Shown: positions 16,781 through 26,673, numbered from the stretch's first letter. The stretch: 64,000 nt of DNA from CALARM01 sp964431735 (GCA_964431735.1 CAYSLJ010000009.1:1-64000), one strand, 5' to 3'. Notes: generated by a model not told the origin, from the letters alone. Program-made: numbers and translations.

Positions 16781-17278
16781 TTATTTCGCCACTTCTGCAT
16801 GTAAAACATGCCTGGCAGCTTTCTCTGATAACTTTGATCCGACATAACCTCCGAGAAGTGGCAGTCCAACCATAGCAGCCACAATTACCAGGCAGGCGAC
16901 CCGCGCCACAGGGCCTTGTGCTAATGTTGCGTTCATCAGGACACTGTTAATGGATGGAGAGGATGATGCATGGAATGCTAAAGCGACATATGCAGCTGTT
17001 CCTCCAATCACACCGGTTGCAGTTCCTAATGCTTTCGCCGTCATTACTGTAACCTCTTTAAAATCTTTTTTAGAAAAGGACGGTGATACATTATTCTCCT
17101 TAGCAATTTCACTGGCAGCAAAATTTTTTAGTTTTTTCATAAGTTCTATATTGGCATCTTCCGATCTTCCATTGAAAATAGCTATATCTTTAATCTCTTC
17201 CCCGTCTTTTCTGGCAACTAAAATACCTGAAACATTGCCGGTAGAAACATTTTTTATCGGACTCTGGCTAATTTTCAT
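16781..17278 (-). CDS. small protein with two hydrophobic C-terminal segments, unknown
   Basis: About 165 residues. A soluble N-terminal part (1-70) is followed by two Ala/Gly-rich hydrophobic stretches (about 85-108 and 120-150) that could form a helical hairpin in the membrane. The style recalls the C-terminal region of the clostripain-fold protein at 7790-9850, but I see no alignable motif. The second ATG (17278) is chosen because GAGAGGA sits 9 nt upstream and overlaps the first ATG. It lies about 240 bp beyond the end of the pel-type gene set and may be independent. Confidence 0.6.
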   Translation of the reverse strand: MKISQSPIKNVSTGNVSGILVARKDGEEIKDIAIFNGRSEDANIELMKKLKNFAASEIAKENNVSPSFSKKDFKEVTVMTAKALGTATGVIGGTAAYVALAFHASSSPSINSVLMNATLAQGPVARVACLVIVAAMVGLPLLGGYVGSKLSEKAARHVLHAEVAK

Positions 17279-17518
17279 AAAAAACATCCTCTCCGTATAT
17301 ATAAATAAAATTATCCTTCTACTATAGAATATTCAGATATTCAAGTAAAAGTTTCATTTATTTTATTATAATTATTTTTCTTTCTGCTGTCTTTATAATA
17401 ATAACACAATAATAATAACACATTCCATCAGGTGGGCTGTTATAAAAGTTTTGTTCCTGAGTAAAATCAGGCATAGCAAACGAATCGAAGTAATCTCACT
17501 GTTATATGGAACATTGGT

Positions 17519-18925
17519 TCAGTCTTTAAATTTCGGCATTACCGGCTGTCCCTGAGAAACAGGTTTACAGAGAAAAGTCAGATAATTAAGATGTTTCATT
17601 TTATACATGAGATTGAGAAATATTATAACAGTGCTGATTATTATTGCTATCAGGTAGCCGGTACCCAAAGTAAAAGAGCTATGCCATATAAACAGATAGC
17701 TCAGGATTCCGTTTAACATGGTGAATATGGAAATACATACAAGGGAATCTGTAAGTAATTCAAGATACCAGTGTAATACGACAAGAACCAGAAATAAAAT
17801 CTGGAAAAAAGCAGCTACTATAAGTATTCGAAATACAGGGACAATATCATCTACATTAAAATGGAGAAACCTTATTATATAAGGAGCTATAAGAAAGATT
17901 ATAAGGGTAATAAAAAACTGTATTTTTGTTATGTGCAGTAATTTGTCCTTCAAAGCTGAAATCAAAAAAATTCTTTTATCTTCTATTTCTTTATAAGTAC
18001 CTTCATTCAGAATTGTATTTATATATTTTCTCAATCCTTCATAAAAATCTGTTTCTACCTGCAGAAAAAATACGGACATGGCAGGAATTATTGTAAGTGC
18101 AGCCAGAAAAGACGATGTATCATAGGGATAATGGGCCAGAAAAGCTGCTTCCAATCTGATACCTTCAGGAGAATACCAGACAATCAATTTATCAAGCCAG
18201 TAGCCGAGATTATATAAAAAAGCAGCCAGTGCAAGCTGGGGATATTTATTAAAATATCTCGTAAATTCAAAAATTCTGTCTTCTCCCCATGTAAATTCAC
18301 TTTTTATACGTCCTATAAGAAAGATTACAATGGCAACCTGCCCCAGCGTAAACCCTGCAAGGTAACCTTCTGTATGCCAGTAATTACCTGCAATCATAGC
18401 AGTAAGAAAACTTAATATAAATCCAAGAAAATATATGGAAACAACCTTTATATAATCCCTCAGAGATGAGAGGAAAACCATTATTATCCACTGAAAAGAC
18501 ACGGTACAGAATAAAATTACAAATAATATTTTCAATATAAAATTTACTGTAGAAAAAGATATAAAAACAGAAGAAGCAATAAAACATAAGAGTCCTGACA
18601 GAAACATGACACCGGCAAAATTCGGAAACAGTGCAGAATATTCCCTCTGGTACAATCTATCTGAAATAAAACGGGTCAGCACTAATTGAAATATACTTGT
18701 AATAATCAGGGAAAAGGTATATACATAGACTATTATAACCCTGAATAATACCATAGGGGGCTGAACAGAATAAGAGCCGGCAAATACACTGAGACCTGCT
18801 ATGGACATAACGGCAAAAAGCCAGGGACCGGAAGATATAACAAGTGAAATTAAATTTGCTTTAAAATCACTGACATATCTGTCTTCATGCAATAATTTTT
18901 TTAACAGAAAACCTATGCCTGCCAT
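17519..18925 (-). CDS. pelG: PelG, polytopic membrane protein of Pel polysaccharide export
   Basis: 468 residues with about 12 membrane helices. The N-terminus MAGIGFLLKKLL followed by ISLVISSGPWLF is characteristic of PelG, a MATE/Wzx-like flippase-type protein. LTRFISDRLYQREYSALFPNFAG and YWLDKLIVWYS are further typical regions. In known Pel systems PelG works in the inner membrane with PelD, PelE and PelF to make and move the polymer. AAAGG lies about 10 nt upstream of the ATG. The PelF start-to-stop gene lies upstream, separated by about 180 bp of heptamer repeats. It is the last recognisable pel gene. Confidence 0.9.
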   Translation of the reverse strand: MAGIGFLLKKLLHEDRYVSDFKANLISLVISSGPWLFAVMSIAGLSVFAGSYSVQPPMVLFRVIIVYVYTFSLIITSIFQLVLTRFISDRLYQREYSALFPNFAGVMFLSGLLCFIASSVFISFSTVNFILKILFVILFCTVSFQWIIMVFLSSLRDYIKVVSIYFLGFILSFLTAMIAGNYWHTEGYLAGFTLGQVAIVIFLIGRIKSEFTWGEDRIFEFTRYFNKYPQLALAAFLYNLGYWLDKLIVWYSPEGIRLEAAFLAHYPYDTSSFLAALTIIPAMSVFFLQVETDFYEGLRKYINTILNEGTYKEIEDKRIFLISALKDKLLHITKIQFFITLIIFLIAPYIIRFLHFNVDDIVPVFRILIVAAFFQILFLVLVVLHWYLELLTDSLVCISIFTMLNGILSYLFIWHSSFTLGTGYLIAIIISTVIIFLNLMYKMKHLNYLTFLCKPVSQGQPVMPKFKD

Positions 18926-18946
18926 AAATGGTAAACCTTTCTTTAT

Positions 18947-19128
18947 TCGTCACGCGTAACGCGTTACGCGTGACGGGTGGGTCGTGATGCGTGATGCGTG
19001 ATGCGTAGTTTACGTGACGCGTGACGGGTGGGTCATATCCAGGGCGTTTAATAAAACGCCCCTACGACTCACTTTTCACTCTTCACTTTTCACTCTTCAC
19101 TCTTCACCCTTCACTACTCAACAGTTTC
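18947..19128. repeat. repeat mosaic between pelF and pelG
   Basis: It holds CGTCACGCGTAACGCGTTACGCGTGACG, GTGATGCGTGATGCGTGATGCG, a second TGACGCG tract, the hairpin AGGGCGTTTAATAAAACGCCC (also at 35193-35213) and TTCACTC/TTCACTT heptamers that run into the 3' end of the pelF gene. The hairpins could affect expression of pelG relative to pelF. Confidence 0.75.
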
Positions 19129-21449
19129 TTAAACTCCTCACCGTATCTCTCCAACACATCTTTCTTCTGATAATATCTTTCCATTCTTATTTTCCCTGTT
19201 TGAGCCATTCTTTTATAGAGGTGTTCATCCCTCAATATGGTCATTATGGCGCCTGCTGTTTCAGAGGTAGCATGGACATTCGTTATAAGTCCGCATTTTC
19301 CGAGCATCTCGTCTTCACCGTCTTTACCGTATAAAAGTTCCCTGCAACATCCTACATTTGTAGCCACACATGGTATGCCGGCACTCATGGCTTCCATTAA
19401 CGTAAGAGGCTGTCCTTCACTTATACTGGTAAGCACAACCAGATCTACATCATTAAAAGCCTCTGCCAGATTTACATTACCGGTGAATTCCACAATGCCG
19501 TCAAGGCCCATCAGGTTTATAAGGGTAATACATTCATCAAAATATTCTCTGTCTTCATCATAAGGCCCCATAACAAGAAATTTAACATTTCCCCCCATTT
19601 CATCACATACAAGCCTGGCTGCAAGAATGTAAGTTTTTATGTCTTTTATGGGTACAACTCTTCCTACAAGCGTTACAGTAAGAGTTTTTTTATTCAGTTC
19701 CTTTGGCTTAACTGATGTAAATCTCTCCATATCAATTCCGTTTGGAATAATAACAATCCTGGAAGGGTCTGCTCCTGCTTCTATTTCCATTCTCCCGTTA
19801 TCAGAGAAAAGAGTAGTTATAGTAGACGAATGGGTATATACAAGAGAACTCAGGGTAAGATAAAGATTTATCCATACTTTTTTCAACCCTGTAAATACTT
19901 CCCTTGCCATATAACCGTCCTGTTTTATCTCATAGATCCAGTTGGCCTGGTTTATTTCTATCATTCTCTCCCTGTGGTAAATACCATGTTCTGTTAACAT
20001 CAAAGGTTTATTGTAATATAAACTGGAAAGAGTTGCTCCCAGTCCTGCATATCCGGTAAGGACAGTATAAAATAAAGAAGCAGGCGGATAAGTGGCTCTT
20101 AAAATATTATAAACCGGTAATACAAGAGATCTGTATGACCAGATGTATTCAAGAAAAGGCACATCTGAAAGACTGTTATTATAAAGTTTTGTTATAAATT
20201 TCCATGCTTCGGGAGAGAAAAAAAGGTCACCTATATCCAGTTTAAAACCCTCCATAACACCCAGTTCTTTACATAAACATTTAAATCTGTCTTTATCTAT
20301 TTTCCCGGAAGATATTATGAAATCAAAGAGAAGATCCATTAACTGCCGGGCTCCGGTGTTTTTACCTTTCCTCTTTATATCCGGTAAATCGTATAAATAT
20401 ATATCTTTATAATATAAAATATTTTTCGGAAGATCATACTTAAATTCTTTTATTTCAGAGCTGGAAGCCACCATATGAACAACAGAAAAAGTAAAATCTT
20501 TAAAATACTTAATCTGTTCCTGAACCCATGAAGAGACACCGCCTCTTACATAAGGATAACTTCCTTCCACAAAAAGACATATGTCTGCTTTTTCGAAATT
20601 CTTTTCCTTTGAAAATTTTGCCATAGTCCATTTCAATACAGGATTTGTAACATCATCGGCATCGACAGAGAGGTTTTTATCTCTGAAAAGTGACTCTGCC
20701 ATACCGGATTCTCTCAATACTCTGAGTACTTCATTTCTTACATTTTTATCTCTTTCTTTTTTTAAATAATTTTTCAATATCCCGGGAATAGTACAGGATT
20801 TAATCTGTCCCAGAGCCCATACACATGTAACACGAACAGAAGGATTTTCATCGTTGAGGAGTTTAACAAGTTCATTACAGGCTTTTTTGATTTTTCTACT
20901 GCCACAGTAAAAGGCTGCAGTATATCTGACTTCTGCATCACAGTCTCTCAAAGATTTTATAACAGTATCTTCGGCTCTTTCATCTCCGATAAGACGGAGG
21001 CTGTCTATTATACGGGCCCTTATTCCGGGGTCTTTATCCTTTAATATCCCGATAAGCGGTATAACAGCATTTGCCTGTTCTCCCATGCCAAGAGATTTTA
21101 TTGCATAAGTGCGGACATAATCATCAGATGAAGCGAGCAAATCCAGGAAATAATCATATTTAAAATCAGATCTTATATTATCCAGTGCTCTTTCTGCAGT
21201 TCTCTGAATAATTTTGCTTTCATCAAATAAAAATTCTGTTAAATCTTTAACAGTACTTTTATAATCAAATAAAGACAGATGTTTTATAACATAATACTTA
21301 ATCTTAAAATCAGATAATTTCACTGCCTGTGCCAGACTGTGAAGATCTTCTTCGTTCTTTATTTTCGAAAGAAGATATTCTGCTTCTTCCCTCTTTGTTG
21401 TATCCAGAAGCACAAGACCATTGAATATTTTCTCTATTGTTTCTTCCAC
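19104..21449 (-). CDS. pelF: HEAT-repeat / PelF glycosyltransferase fusion
   Basis: 781 residues, against about 500 for ordinary PelF. The first 275 residues are HEAT repeats, for example FDESKIIQRTAERALDNI and RDCDAEVRYTAAFYCGS. The PelF part starts near residue 288 with ICLFVEGSYPYVRGGVSSW, the diagnostic N-terminal motif. A GT4 C-terminal half follows with NGIDMERF and the EX7E-like SEGQPLTLMEAMSAG. PelF uses UDP-GalNAc/GlcNAc to polymerise Pel in the cytoplasm. The start is GTG at 21449 with GGAGAT 6 nt upstream. Residues SSEG and the stop are repeat-encoded. The HEAT part may dock on PelE or PelD, which is my inference. Confidence 0.93.
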   Translation of the reverse strand: MEETIEKIFNGLVLLDTTKREEAEYLLSKIKNEEDLHSLAQAVKLSDFKIKYYVIKHLSLFDYKSTVKDLTEFLFDESKIIQRTAERALDNIRSDFKYDYFLDLLASSDDYVRTYAIKSLGMGEQANAVIPLIGILKDKDPGIRARIIDSLRLIGDERAEDTVIKSLRDCDAEVRYTAAFYCGSRKIKKACNELVKLLNDENPSVRVTCVWALGQIKSCTIPGILKNYLKKERDKNVRNEVLRVLRESGMAESLFRDKNLSVDADDVTNPVLKWTMAKFSKEKNFEKADICLFVEGSYPYVRGGVSSWVQEQIKYFKDFTFSVVHMVASSSEIKEFKYDLPKNILYYKDIYLYDLPDIKRKGKNTGARQLMDLLFDFIISSGKIDKDRFKCLCKELGVMEGFKLDIGDLFFSPEAWKFITKLYNNSLSDVPFLEYIWSYRSLVLPVYNILRATYPPASLFYTVLTGYAGLGATLSSLYYNKPLMLTEHGIYHRERMIEINQANWIYEIKQDGYMAREVFTGLKKVWINLYLTLSSLVYTHSSTITTLFSDNGRMEIEAGADPSRIVIIPNGIDMERFTSVKPKELNKKTLTVTLVGRVVPIKDIKTYILAARLVCDEMGGNVKFLVMGPYDEDREYFDECITLINLMGLDGIVEFTGNVNLAEAFNDVDLVVLTSISEGQPLTLMEAMSAGIPCVATNVGCCRELLYGKDGEDEMLGKCGLITNVHATSETAGAIMTILRDEHLYKRMAQTGKIRMERYYQKKDVLERYGEEFKKLLSSEG

Positions 21450-21562
21450 TTAACTATCTCCGCCTATCAGTGTATGAGAATCGTAACGAGTAACACGTAA
21501 CGCGTGACGGGTTTAATCCCTGTACATTATGCATTACCAATTACTTTGTAACGAGTCACCTG
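21450..21562. repeat. heptamer arrays between pelE and pelF
   Basis: GTAACGAGTAACACGTAACGCGTGACGG at about 21482-21510 and CGAGTCACCTGTCACACATCACCTGTTACG at about 21551-21581. The second array extends into the coding end of pelE and encodes its last residues. Confidence 0.7.
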
Positions 21563-22594
21563 TCACACATCACCTGTTACGCATCCAGGTTCTCTCCAGT
21601 AAACGATAAAATCTTTTATCTTTTCTTTTTCATCACCGTCATATATTTCAATGAGAGATTCTATTTTTTTTATATACACGTCCATATGCTTTAAATCCTT
21701 TTTCTGCCAGTAACACTCAGAAATAGCTATTAAAGATGACATATCATGTTCTTTTGAAGAAAGAGATTTTTCTATGTACTTTATAGCTTTATCATAATCT
21801 CTTTCATAGAGATAAAGTTTCCCCATTAAAAAATTGGTTTCATACTGGTCTGAATTTAATTCCAGTGACTTTCCGAGCATCGATTTCGCATGTCCCAGTT
21901 CATCTTTTATTGTTTTATAATTATCAAATAATCCGGAAAAAGCATATTCCATTATAACACTTCCCAGATCAAGATAAATTCTGTAATCTGAAGGATGTTC
22001 TTTAAGTTCCAGTTTTAATTCATTTATAAAAAGATTATATTTTTCCGATATAGTTGCAAGTTCTTCTCCTGCATAATATCTTATATCCATATGGCGATCA
22101 TTTAACAAATCCTTTAAAATCTCAATTGAATTATGACTTACAAATTTTCCCAGTGATTTCACCAGATTCAATTTCTGGCTGAAATCCTCTTCAATCCTTA
22201 CAGAATCACGAAAAGGCTGAAGATCAATATTTAATTTTAAAAAATCAAGAGATTTTGTTAATTTCGGAGTTTTATCTCTGTCTCTCGTATCTGATAAAAT
22301 ATACTCCCTGTACTCTTCATAGAGATTTAATGTTTTTCCTTTATCCTTCCTCCTCAACATCTGATAAATACCGATATAGCCAAAGACCGGTAAAGACATG
22401 AGAAAAATAAATACAAAAGGATAAAAGGTTTTTCTTTTATCTTTAAGTAAATACACAGACAGAGAAGCCAGGAGAGAAGCCATTATATGTCCTGTCATAA
22501 TATAGACTTCCCAATCTGTATAATTACGGAATAGAAGATATAAAGAACATACTTCCAGAAAAAAACTTGATATCATAAAAAAAATAGAAACCAT
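21563..22594 (-). CDS. pelE: PelE-like membrane protein with TPRs
   Basis: 343 residues. About three membrane helices lie in the first 90 residues, followed by a HEAT-like stretch (SIEILKDLLNDRHMDIRYYAG) and TPRs (about 200-320, including MGKLYLYERDYDKAIKYIEK). PelE of Pseudomonas has two membrane helices and TPRs and sits between PelD and PelF, exactly as here. The start overlaps the PelD stop by one base (TAATG), so the two are coupled. The final residues (about GCVTGDV) come from a heptamer repeat that has replaced or extended the original C-terminus. Confidence 0.75.
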   Translation of the reverse strand: MVSIFFMISSFFLEVCSLYLLFRNYTDWEVYIMTGHIMASLLASLSVYLLKDKRKTFYPFVFIFLMSLPVFGYIGIYQMLRRKDKGKTLNLYEEYREYILSDTRDRDKTPKLTKSLDFLKLNIDLQPFRDSVRIEEDFSQKLNLVKSLGKFVSHNSIEILKDLLNDRHMDIRYYAGEELATISEKYNLFINELKLELKEHPSDYRIYLDLGSVIMEYAFSGLFDNYKTIKDELGHAKSMLGKSLELNSDQYETNFLMGKLYLYERDYDKAIKYIEKSLSSKEHDMSSLIAISECYWQKKDLKHMDVYIKKIESLIEIYDGDEKEKIKDFIVYWREPGCVTGDV

Positions 22595-24003
22595 TATAAC
22601 TGTTCCCTGTTTCTTATTTCGGCAATTATTTCTTCAAGGGATTTTTTACCTGAAAAAGGTGAAGAATAAACTATTTTTACTTTTAATATTGAATCATCTT
22701 CAAAAGGTTTCAGGCTGAAATGCACCATTTTCTTCTGAATAGCAGATATAAGATCATCTATATTATCATTGTTTATCTTATGCTTAAGCACTGCAAATTC
22801 CCATTCATGTTCAAAATGGGCAAAAAGGTCAAAATCCTTTATATATTCCCCAATTATCCTGGATACAAATTTCAATACAGATGGTTCTTTTGCAGCAGGT
22901 AATTTCTCCCAGTCGAGTATTTTAACCATAATAAGAATAAAATCCACGCCTGTATTCTGGGCGCTCAGAAAGGCCTCTTCCAGTCTCATTGAAAAATATT
23001 CATATTTAAAAATCTGTGTATCAGGTCTGATTATTCTCCTTCCTTCTGATATTTTATAGGTCATGGCATTTTCTATAGCCCTGGAACACCAGTCTGAAAG
23101 TAATAAAAAGATTTTTTCCGTTACACGATTAAACTTCAGGAAACTGATATTATTGATATTTAACACACCATACATATCACCGTCACTATTTTTTAAAGGA
23201 GCTATGTAAACAGGCATATCGGATATGACAGTATCTTTAAATTTTTCCTGGCTTATGGAAAAAAGTTCCCTTTTTTCAAAAACCATAGTATAAGGAGATT
23301 CTATTATTTCTATTCTTTCCTTCGGAGCTTCTTCATAATCATAATAACCTGTGTAAGATTTCAGGCATAAGACATTACCTTCCAGAATATAGAGAGTTAC
23401 CTTCTCTGCCTCCACATATTTCATAACTATTTCAGGTATTTCTTTATATAATCCTTCCAGTTGCAGATTTTGCATATCTTTTGCATCCTGATAGAGATCG
23501 GTCATAGTAGAAGTCTGTGTAAGAATCTTTCTTTCGTAATTATCTTTTAAAAATGAATTTATTTCATACCGTTCATTCAGTTCTCTGTATTTGCTGTCAG
23601 ACTGTTGAAGTTCTTCCTGTAATTCTTTTATTTTTTTCACATATTTTGTCTGAACAGGACCAAGAAAGAGGAGTATAATAAAAAATACAACTATTTCCAG
23701 CAATCTGTATAATAGAGCGTTTATACCATAAGGTGGAATGAAAATAAAATAAATGGATGAAATTATGACGGAATAAAACCCCCAGTCAGGGCCATAGCGA
23801 AATACTATGAATAAAATAAAAAGATAAAAAGGATTTATTAAAAAAGAATGGATTTTAATATAACAGGGATCGCCGGGAAATAAAAATATATTAATCACTA
23901 TAAGGATAAAGGCAAAAATATTTATTTCCCAGAAAACAGGATATTTTGTTCTGTCTCTGACCTTTTTTATTGTGTCCAGGTAATAATTTACTTTATTGTT
24001 CAT
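22594..24003 (-). CDS. pelD: PelD-like receptor: membrane helices, GAF and degenerate GGDEF
   Basis: 469 residues. About four membrane helices (25-120) are followed by a coiled coil (120-165), a GAF domain (about 180-315) and a degenerate GGDEF domain (about 330-465). The signature GGDEF is replaced by EHEWE near residue 405. In Pseudomonas PelD the upstream RxxD inhibitory site binds cyclic di-GMP; the equivalent here reads KDFD, so the arginine is lysine. Cyclic di-GMP binding is therefore possible but uncertain. No Shine-Dalgarno precedes the ATG; AT-rich sequence and a heptamer repeat lie there instead. Confidence 0.85.
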   Translation of the reverse strand: MNNKVNYYLDTIKKVRDRTKYPVFWEINIFAFILIVINIFLFPGDPCYIKIHSFLINPFYLFILFIVFRYGPDWGFYSVIISSIYFIFIPPYGINALLYRLLEIVVFFIILLFLGPVQTKYVKKIKELQEELQQSDSKYRELNERYEINSFLKDNYERKILTQTSTMTDLYQDAKDMQNLQLEGLYKEIPEIVMKYVEAEKVTLYILEGNVLCLKSYTGYYDYEEAPKERIEIIESPYTMVFEKRELFSISQEKFKDTVISDMPVYIAPLKNSDGDMYGVLNINNISFLKFNRVTEKIFLLLSDWCSRAIENAMTYKISEGRRIIRPDTQIFKYEYFSMRLEEAFLSAQNTGVDFILIMVKILDWEKLPAAKEPSVLKFVSRIIGEYIKDFDLFAHFEHEWEFAVLKHKINNDNIDDLISAIQKKMVHFSLKPFEDDSILKVKIVYSSPFSGKKSLEEIIAEIRNREQL

Positions 24004-24013
24004 AAATTTTAAT

Positions 24014-24136
24014 AACGTGACGGGTTGGTTCGTGATGCGTAATGCGTAATGTGTGATAATCGTGACGCGTAACGCGTAACGCGTGACGGGTAAGTATCCC
24101 TTTCACTTTTCACTTTTCACGACTCACCACTCACTC
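24014..24136. repeat. repeat mosaic upstream of pelD
   Basis: GTGACGGGTTGG, GTGATGCGTAATGCGTAATGTGTGATAATCGTGACGCGTAACGCGTAACGCGTGACGGG and TTCACTTTTCACTTTTCACGACTCACCACTCACTC. The last array contains the stop of the response regulator gene. Confidence 0.7.
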
Positions 24137-24527
24137 AAACAGGTCTGTTCTGTATTTTCTCTACAAAACCAACAGCTTTTACAAGCTCATCATTGGAAAA
24201 AGGCTTGTTGATATAATAATCTGCACCGTAATCATAACTTGTAAGAACTGCATCCGATGTTTTCAAAGCAGTTAACATTATTACCGGAATATGCTTTGTT
24301 TTAGGGTTTGATTTAATTTTCAGTGTAGCCTGAATACCATCCATTCTGGGCATCATTATATCCATTAAAATAACATCGGGCTGCAGTTCAAGCGCTTGTT
24401 CTACTGCTTCAACTCCGTTATCTACTATGGTTAACTCATAGCCAATTTTCCCAAGAATAGTTTTAATAACAAGTCTTATAGGTACAGTATCCTCTGCAAG
24501 GAGGGCTTTTTTTCTATCTTCACTCAT
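24135..24527 (-). CDS. stand-alone CheY-like response regulator
   Basis: About 130 residues, a receiver domain with no output domain. It has the acidic pocket (AED near 12), the phospho-acceptor in VILMDIMMPRMDG (Asp near 56), the switch Thr in VIMLTA and the Lys in INKPFSNDEL. ATG at 24527 is preferred because AAGGATGA lies 5 nt upstream; an ATG at 24536 overlaps that site. It sits inside the pel gene order between the PelB-like protein and PelD, so it may help control polymer synthesis through protein contact. Confidence 0.9.
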   Translation of the reverse strand: MSEDRKKALLAEDTVPIRLVIKTILGKIGYELTIVDNGVEAVEQALELQPDVILMDIMMPRMDGIQATLKIKSNPKTKHIPVIMLTALKTSDAVLTSYDYGADYYINKPFSNDELVKAVGFVEKIQNRPV

Positions 24528-24948
24528 AATAATCATCCTTTTTATTGTTTCATAACTTATATTCGTGACGCATGACGCCAGGATTAATATATATTTCGAG
24601 AAGAATTATATATTTTCCTCTACCGTAGCTAAAATTTCGGCATAGGCAGAGGTATATCTTTCAATCTACCGCTCTTTACAGATAGCGTTTTTTTACGACA
24701 GGTAGTTGTATTTTTACTGGAAATTGCACTTAATTTTGTAAATCTATTAATCAGTGAATAGTGAGTAGTGAAAAGTAAGTAAAATCCAATTTTTTTCACT
24801 TTTCACTCTGAATATTCTGTGATAAATTTCTTTTTCCATTGTATATAAAATCACCTGTCATTTTTAAACACAATCATAGGAAAAGAAGCCGTTAAAATTT
24901 TGAGTAAAGAAGCAGGAGAAAAATTATTTATAATAGATAAAATTAAAG
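24528..24948. other. 412-bp gap in the pel locus with hairpin and repeats
   Basis: It contains a short TGACGCA tract (about 24563-24582), an imperfect hairpin CCTCTACCGTAGC / GGCATAGGCAGAGG (about 24616-24651), GTGAATAGTGAGTAGTGAAAAG heptamers with their complement (about 24754-24808), and a 37-bp sequence at 24842-24878 that recurs at 45145-45182. I found no riboswitch consensus and no gene. A promoter for the downstream genes may lie here. Confidence 0.5.
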
Positions 24949-26673
24949 CTAAAATTTTGCTTTCAATCCCAGAGTCAATTCATAATCCTTTGTATCTGGC
25001 TCTATAACACCAATTCTTCCAACTCTGCTGAGACCTTTTATATATTCTCCATAGAGGAAAAAATCATCTCCAATTTTATGATCTATATACATGGAATAAA
25101 TATTATAATCACTCAGTTCATTTGATGAATGCATATAATTTACTCTGAAGAGTGAATTTTCCGTCCAGTAAATATCCCATTCAATAGAATAATTCCACTG
25201 AGACAGGTCAAGGGGACTGTAATATAAAGGACTTTCAAAGGTATGATGCAATCCCGTATGACTTATACCTGCCGTTATCCATGTATTTTTTCTGTTATCC
25301 CATAACCTGTAAAAGGCAGCTATTTCACTGTACGTTCCATTATTGCCGTCAGAATAATCGTAATCAGAAACATGGGCAAGTAAACTGCATTTCTCCGTAA
25401 GATTAAGACCTGTATAATAATCCATGCCATTATAAGAAATATTTTCTTTCATAGCCTCTACTGTTTCCAGAACAAAATCCTTTCTATGCCTTATACCTGC
25501 TTCCAGTATATCATTTTTAAAAGCAAACTCACCATAGTAAGTACTGCCCTGAGTTCCTCCACTGTAACCTCCTCCTGCAGAAAAATTTTCCGTAATATGC
25601 TGTGTAACGTCAAGTTGACCTTTATTATATATACCTGTATAGGCATCACTTTTAATTTTATATCTGTTAGCTGAGAGAAGAATTTCTGTTCCTGTAGTCA
25701 TAACAGGATAGAAAAGACCTGCATAATAATTTATGTAATCCTGATTATTAATGCTTCCCTGACTGTATTCTCCTCCTGTGTATATACCTGATATATCATC
25801 TTCAAGAATATTTAACATTTCTCTACCATAATTCCTGCCTGAAGAGATTTTCGTTAATTGATTGTAATAGGCAGAATAAAAATAAGGAGTTCTTGAAATA
25901 TTATAATTAAGCTCTGAGAGTCTTGCCTGATTTAAAGAGTTTTCATTTTCTTCCGAAGGGTTTTCTCTGTATATTTCTTCATATAATTCTATGGCTTCTT
26001 TATATTTATATGTATTTAAATATATAAAAGCAATTCTTTCATGGGAACATTTTTCTCTTATATCCTGTCTTTCCAGTATATTATAAGCTTTTTTATAGGA
26101 TCCTGTAATCATATAAAGATCGAGAAGGCGGAGCAATTTATCCTGATTATCAGGTTCAAATTCTAAAAGCTTTTCCGTAAGGGCTGTTTCTTCTTTAAAG
26201 GATTTATTATTTTTATAAATATCCAGTAATTTATTTATTATTTCTTTATTATCACCATAGGTTTTTAATGTATTCAGACATTCTTCTGTAGCATAGGCAT
26301 AGGAACCTGTAGCATTGTAAATATCTATAACAAGTGTTCTTATATGCACATCTTCAGGTTTTACTTCAAGATACCTTTTATATAATAAAACTGCATAGGA
26401 ATAATTTCTCATTTCTATCATCATATCGGCAAAAGCCAGTAACACTTCAGTATTTTTCGGTTCATCTTTAAGTAATGTCTGATATATACCTATAGCAGAG
26501 TCATAATGTTTATTGGTTCTGAGCACAGACGCATCATAAAGAAAATCTTCAGTCTTTTTTATCTCCTGTTCCGGTATAACTTCTGTATCAGGAGCGGCAG
26601 TTTCTTGTCCGTAGAGGATATTAATATTTAAAAACATTATAAAAAGTATTATTATGATCATTTTTTTATACAT
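24949..26673 (-). CDS. PelB-like secreted protein: TPRs plus C-terminal beta-barrel
   Basis: 574 residues. A signal peptide (about 1-22, MYKKMIIIILFIMFLNINILYGQ) is followed by TPR-like helices (about 40-270) and a C-terminal half rich in alternating Tyr/Gly/Thr strands (about 290-574) that ends in LTLGLKAKF, the terminal Phe typical of outer-membrane barrels. Pseudomonas PelB has the same TPR-then-porin plan but is about twice as long. This predicts an outer-membrane exit channel for the polymer and implies a diderm envelope. The start overlaps the end of the upstream gene by 16 bp. No PelC homologue was seen. Confidence 0.75.
   Translation of the reverse strand: MYKKMIIIILFIMFLNINILYGQETAAPDTEVIPEQEIKKTEDFLYDASVLRTNKHYDSAIGIYQTLLKDEPKNTEVLLAFADMMIEMRNYSYAVLLYKRYLEVKPEDVHIRTLVIDIYNATGSYAYATEECLNTLKTYGDNKEIINKLLDIYKNNKSFKEETALTEKLLEFEPDNQDKLLRLLDLYMITGSYKKAYNILERQDIREKCSHERIAFIYLNTYKYKEAIELYEEIYRENPSEENENSLNQARLSELNYNISRTPYFYSAYYNQLTKISSGRNYGREMLNILEDDISGIYTGGEYSQGSINNQDYINYYAGLFYPVMTTGTEILLSANRYKIKSDAYTGIYNKGQLDVTQHITENFSAGGGYSGGTQGSTYYGEFAFKNDILEAGIRHRKDFVLETVEAMKENISYNGMDYYTGLNLTEKCSLLAHVSDYDYSDGNNGTYSEIAAFYRLWDNRKNTWITAGISHTGLHHTFESPLYYSPLDLSQWNYSIEWDIYWTENSLFRVNYMHSSNELSDYNIYSMYIDHKIGDDFFLYGEYIKGLSRVGRIGVIEPDTKDYELTLGLKAKF

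Noticed and set aside
19014..19334. A 106-residue plus-strand frame with Phe/Ser/Thr-rich repeats
   Set aside because: It is produced by TTCACTC heptamers and the antisense of pelF; many similar frames in the window have the same cause.
24528..24948. A cyclic di-GMP riboswitch in the pel locus
   Set aside because: I looked for the conserved class I and II cores on the transcribed strand and saw neither. Only an imperfect hairpin and repeats are present.
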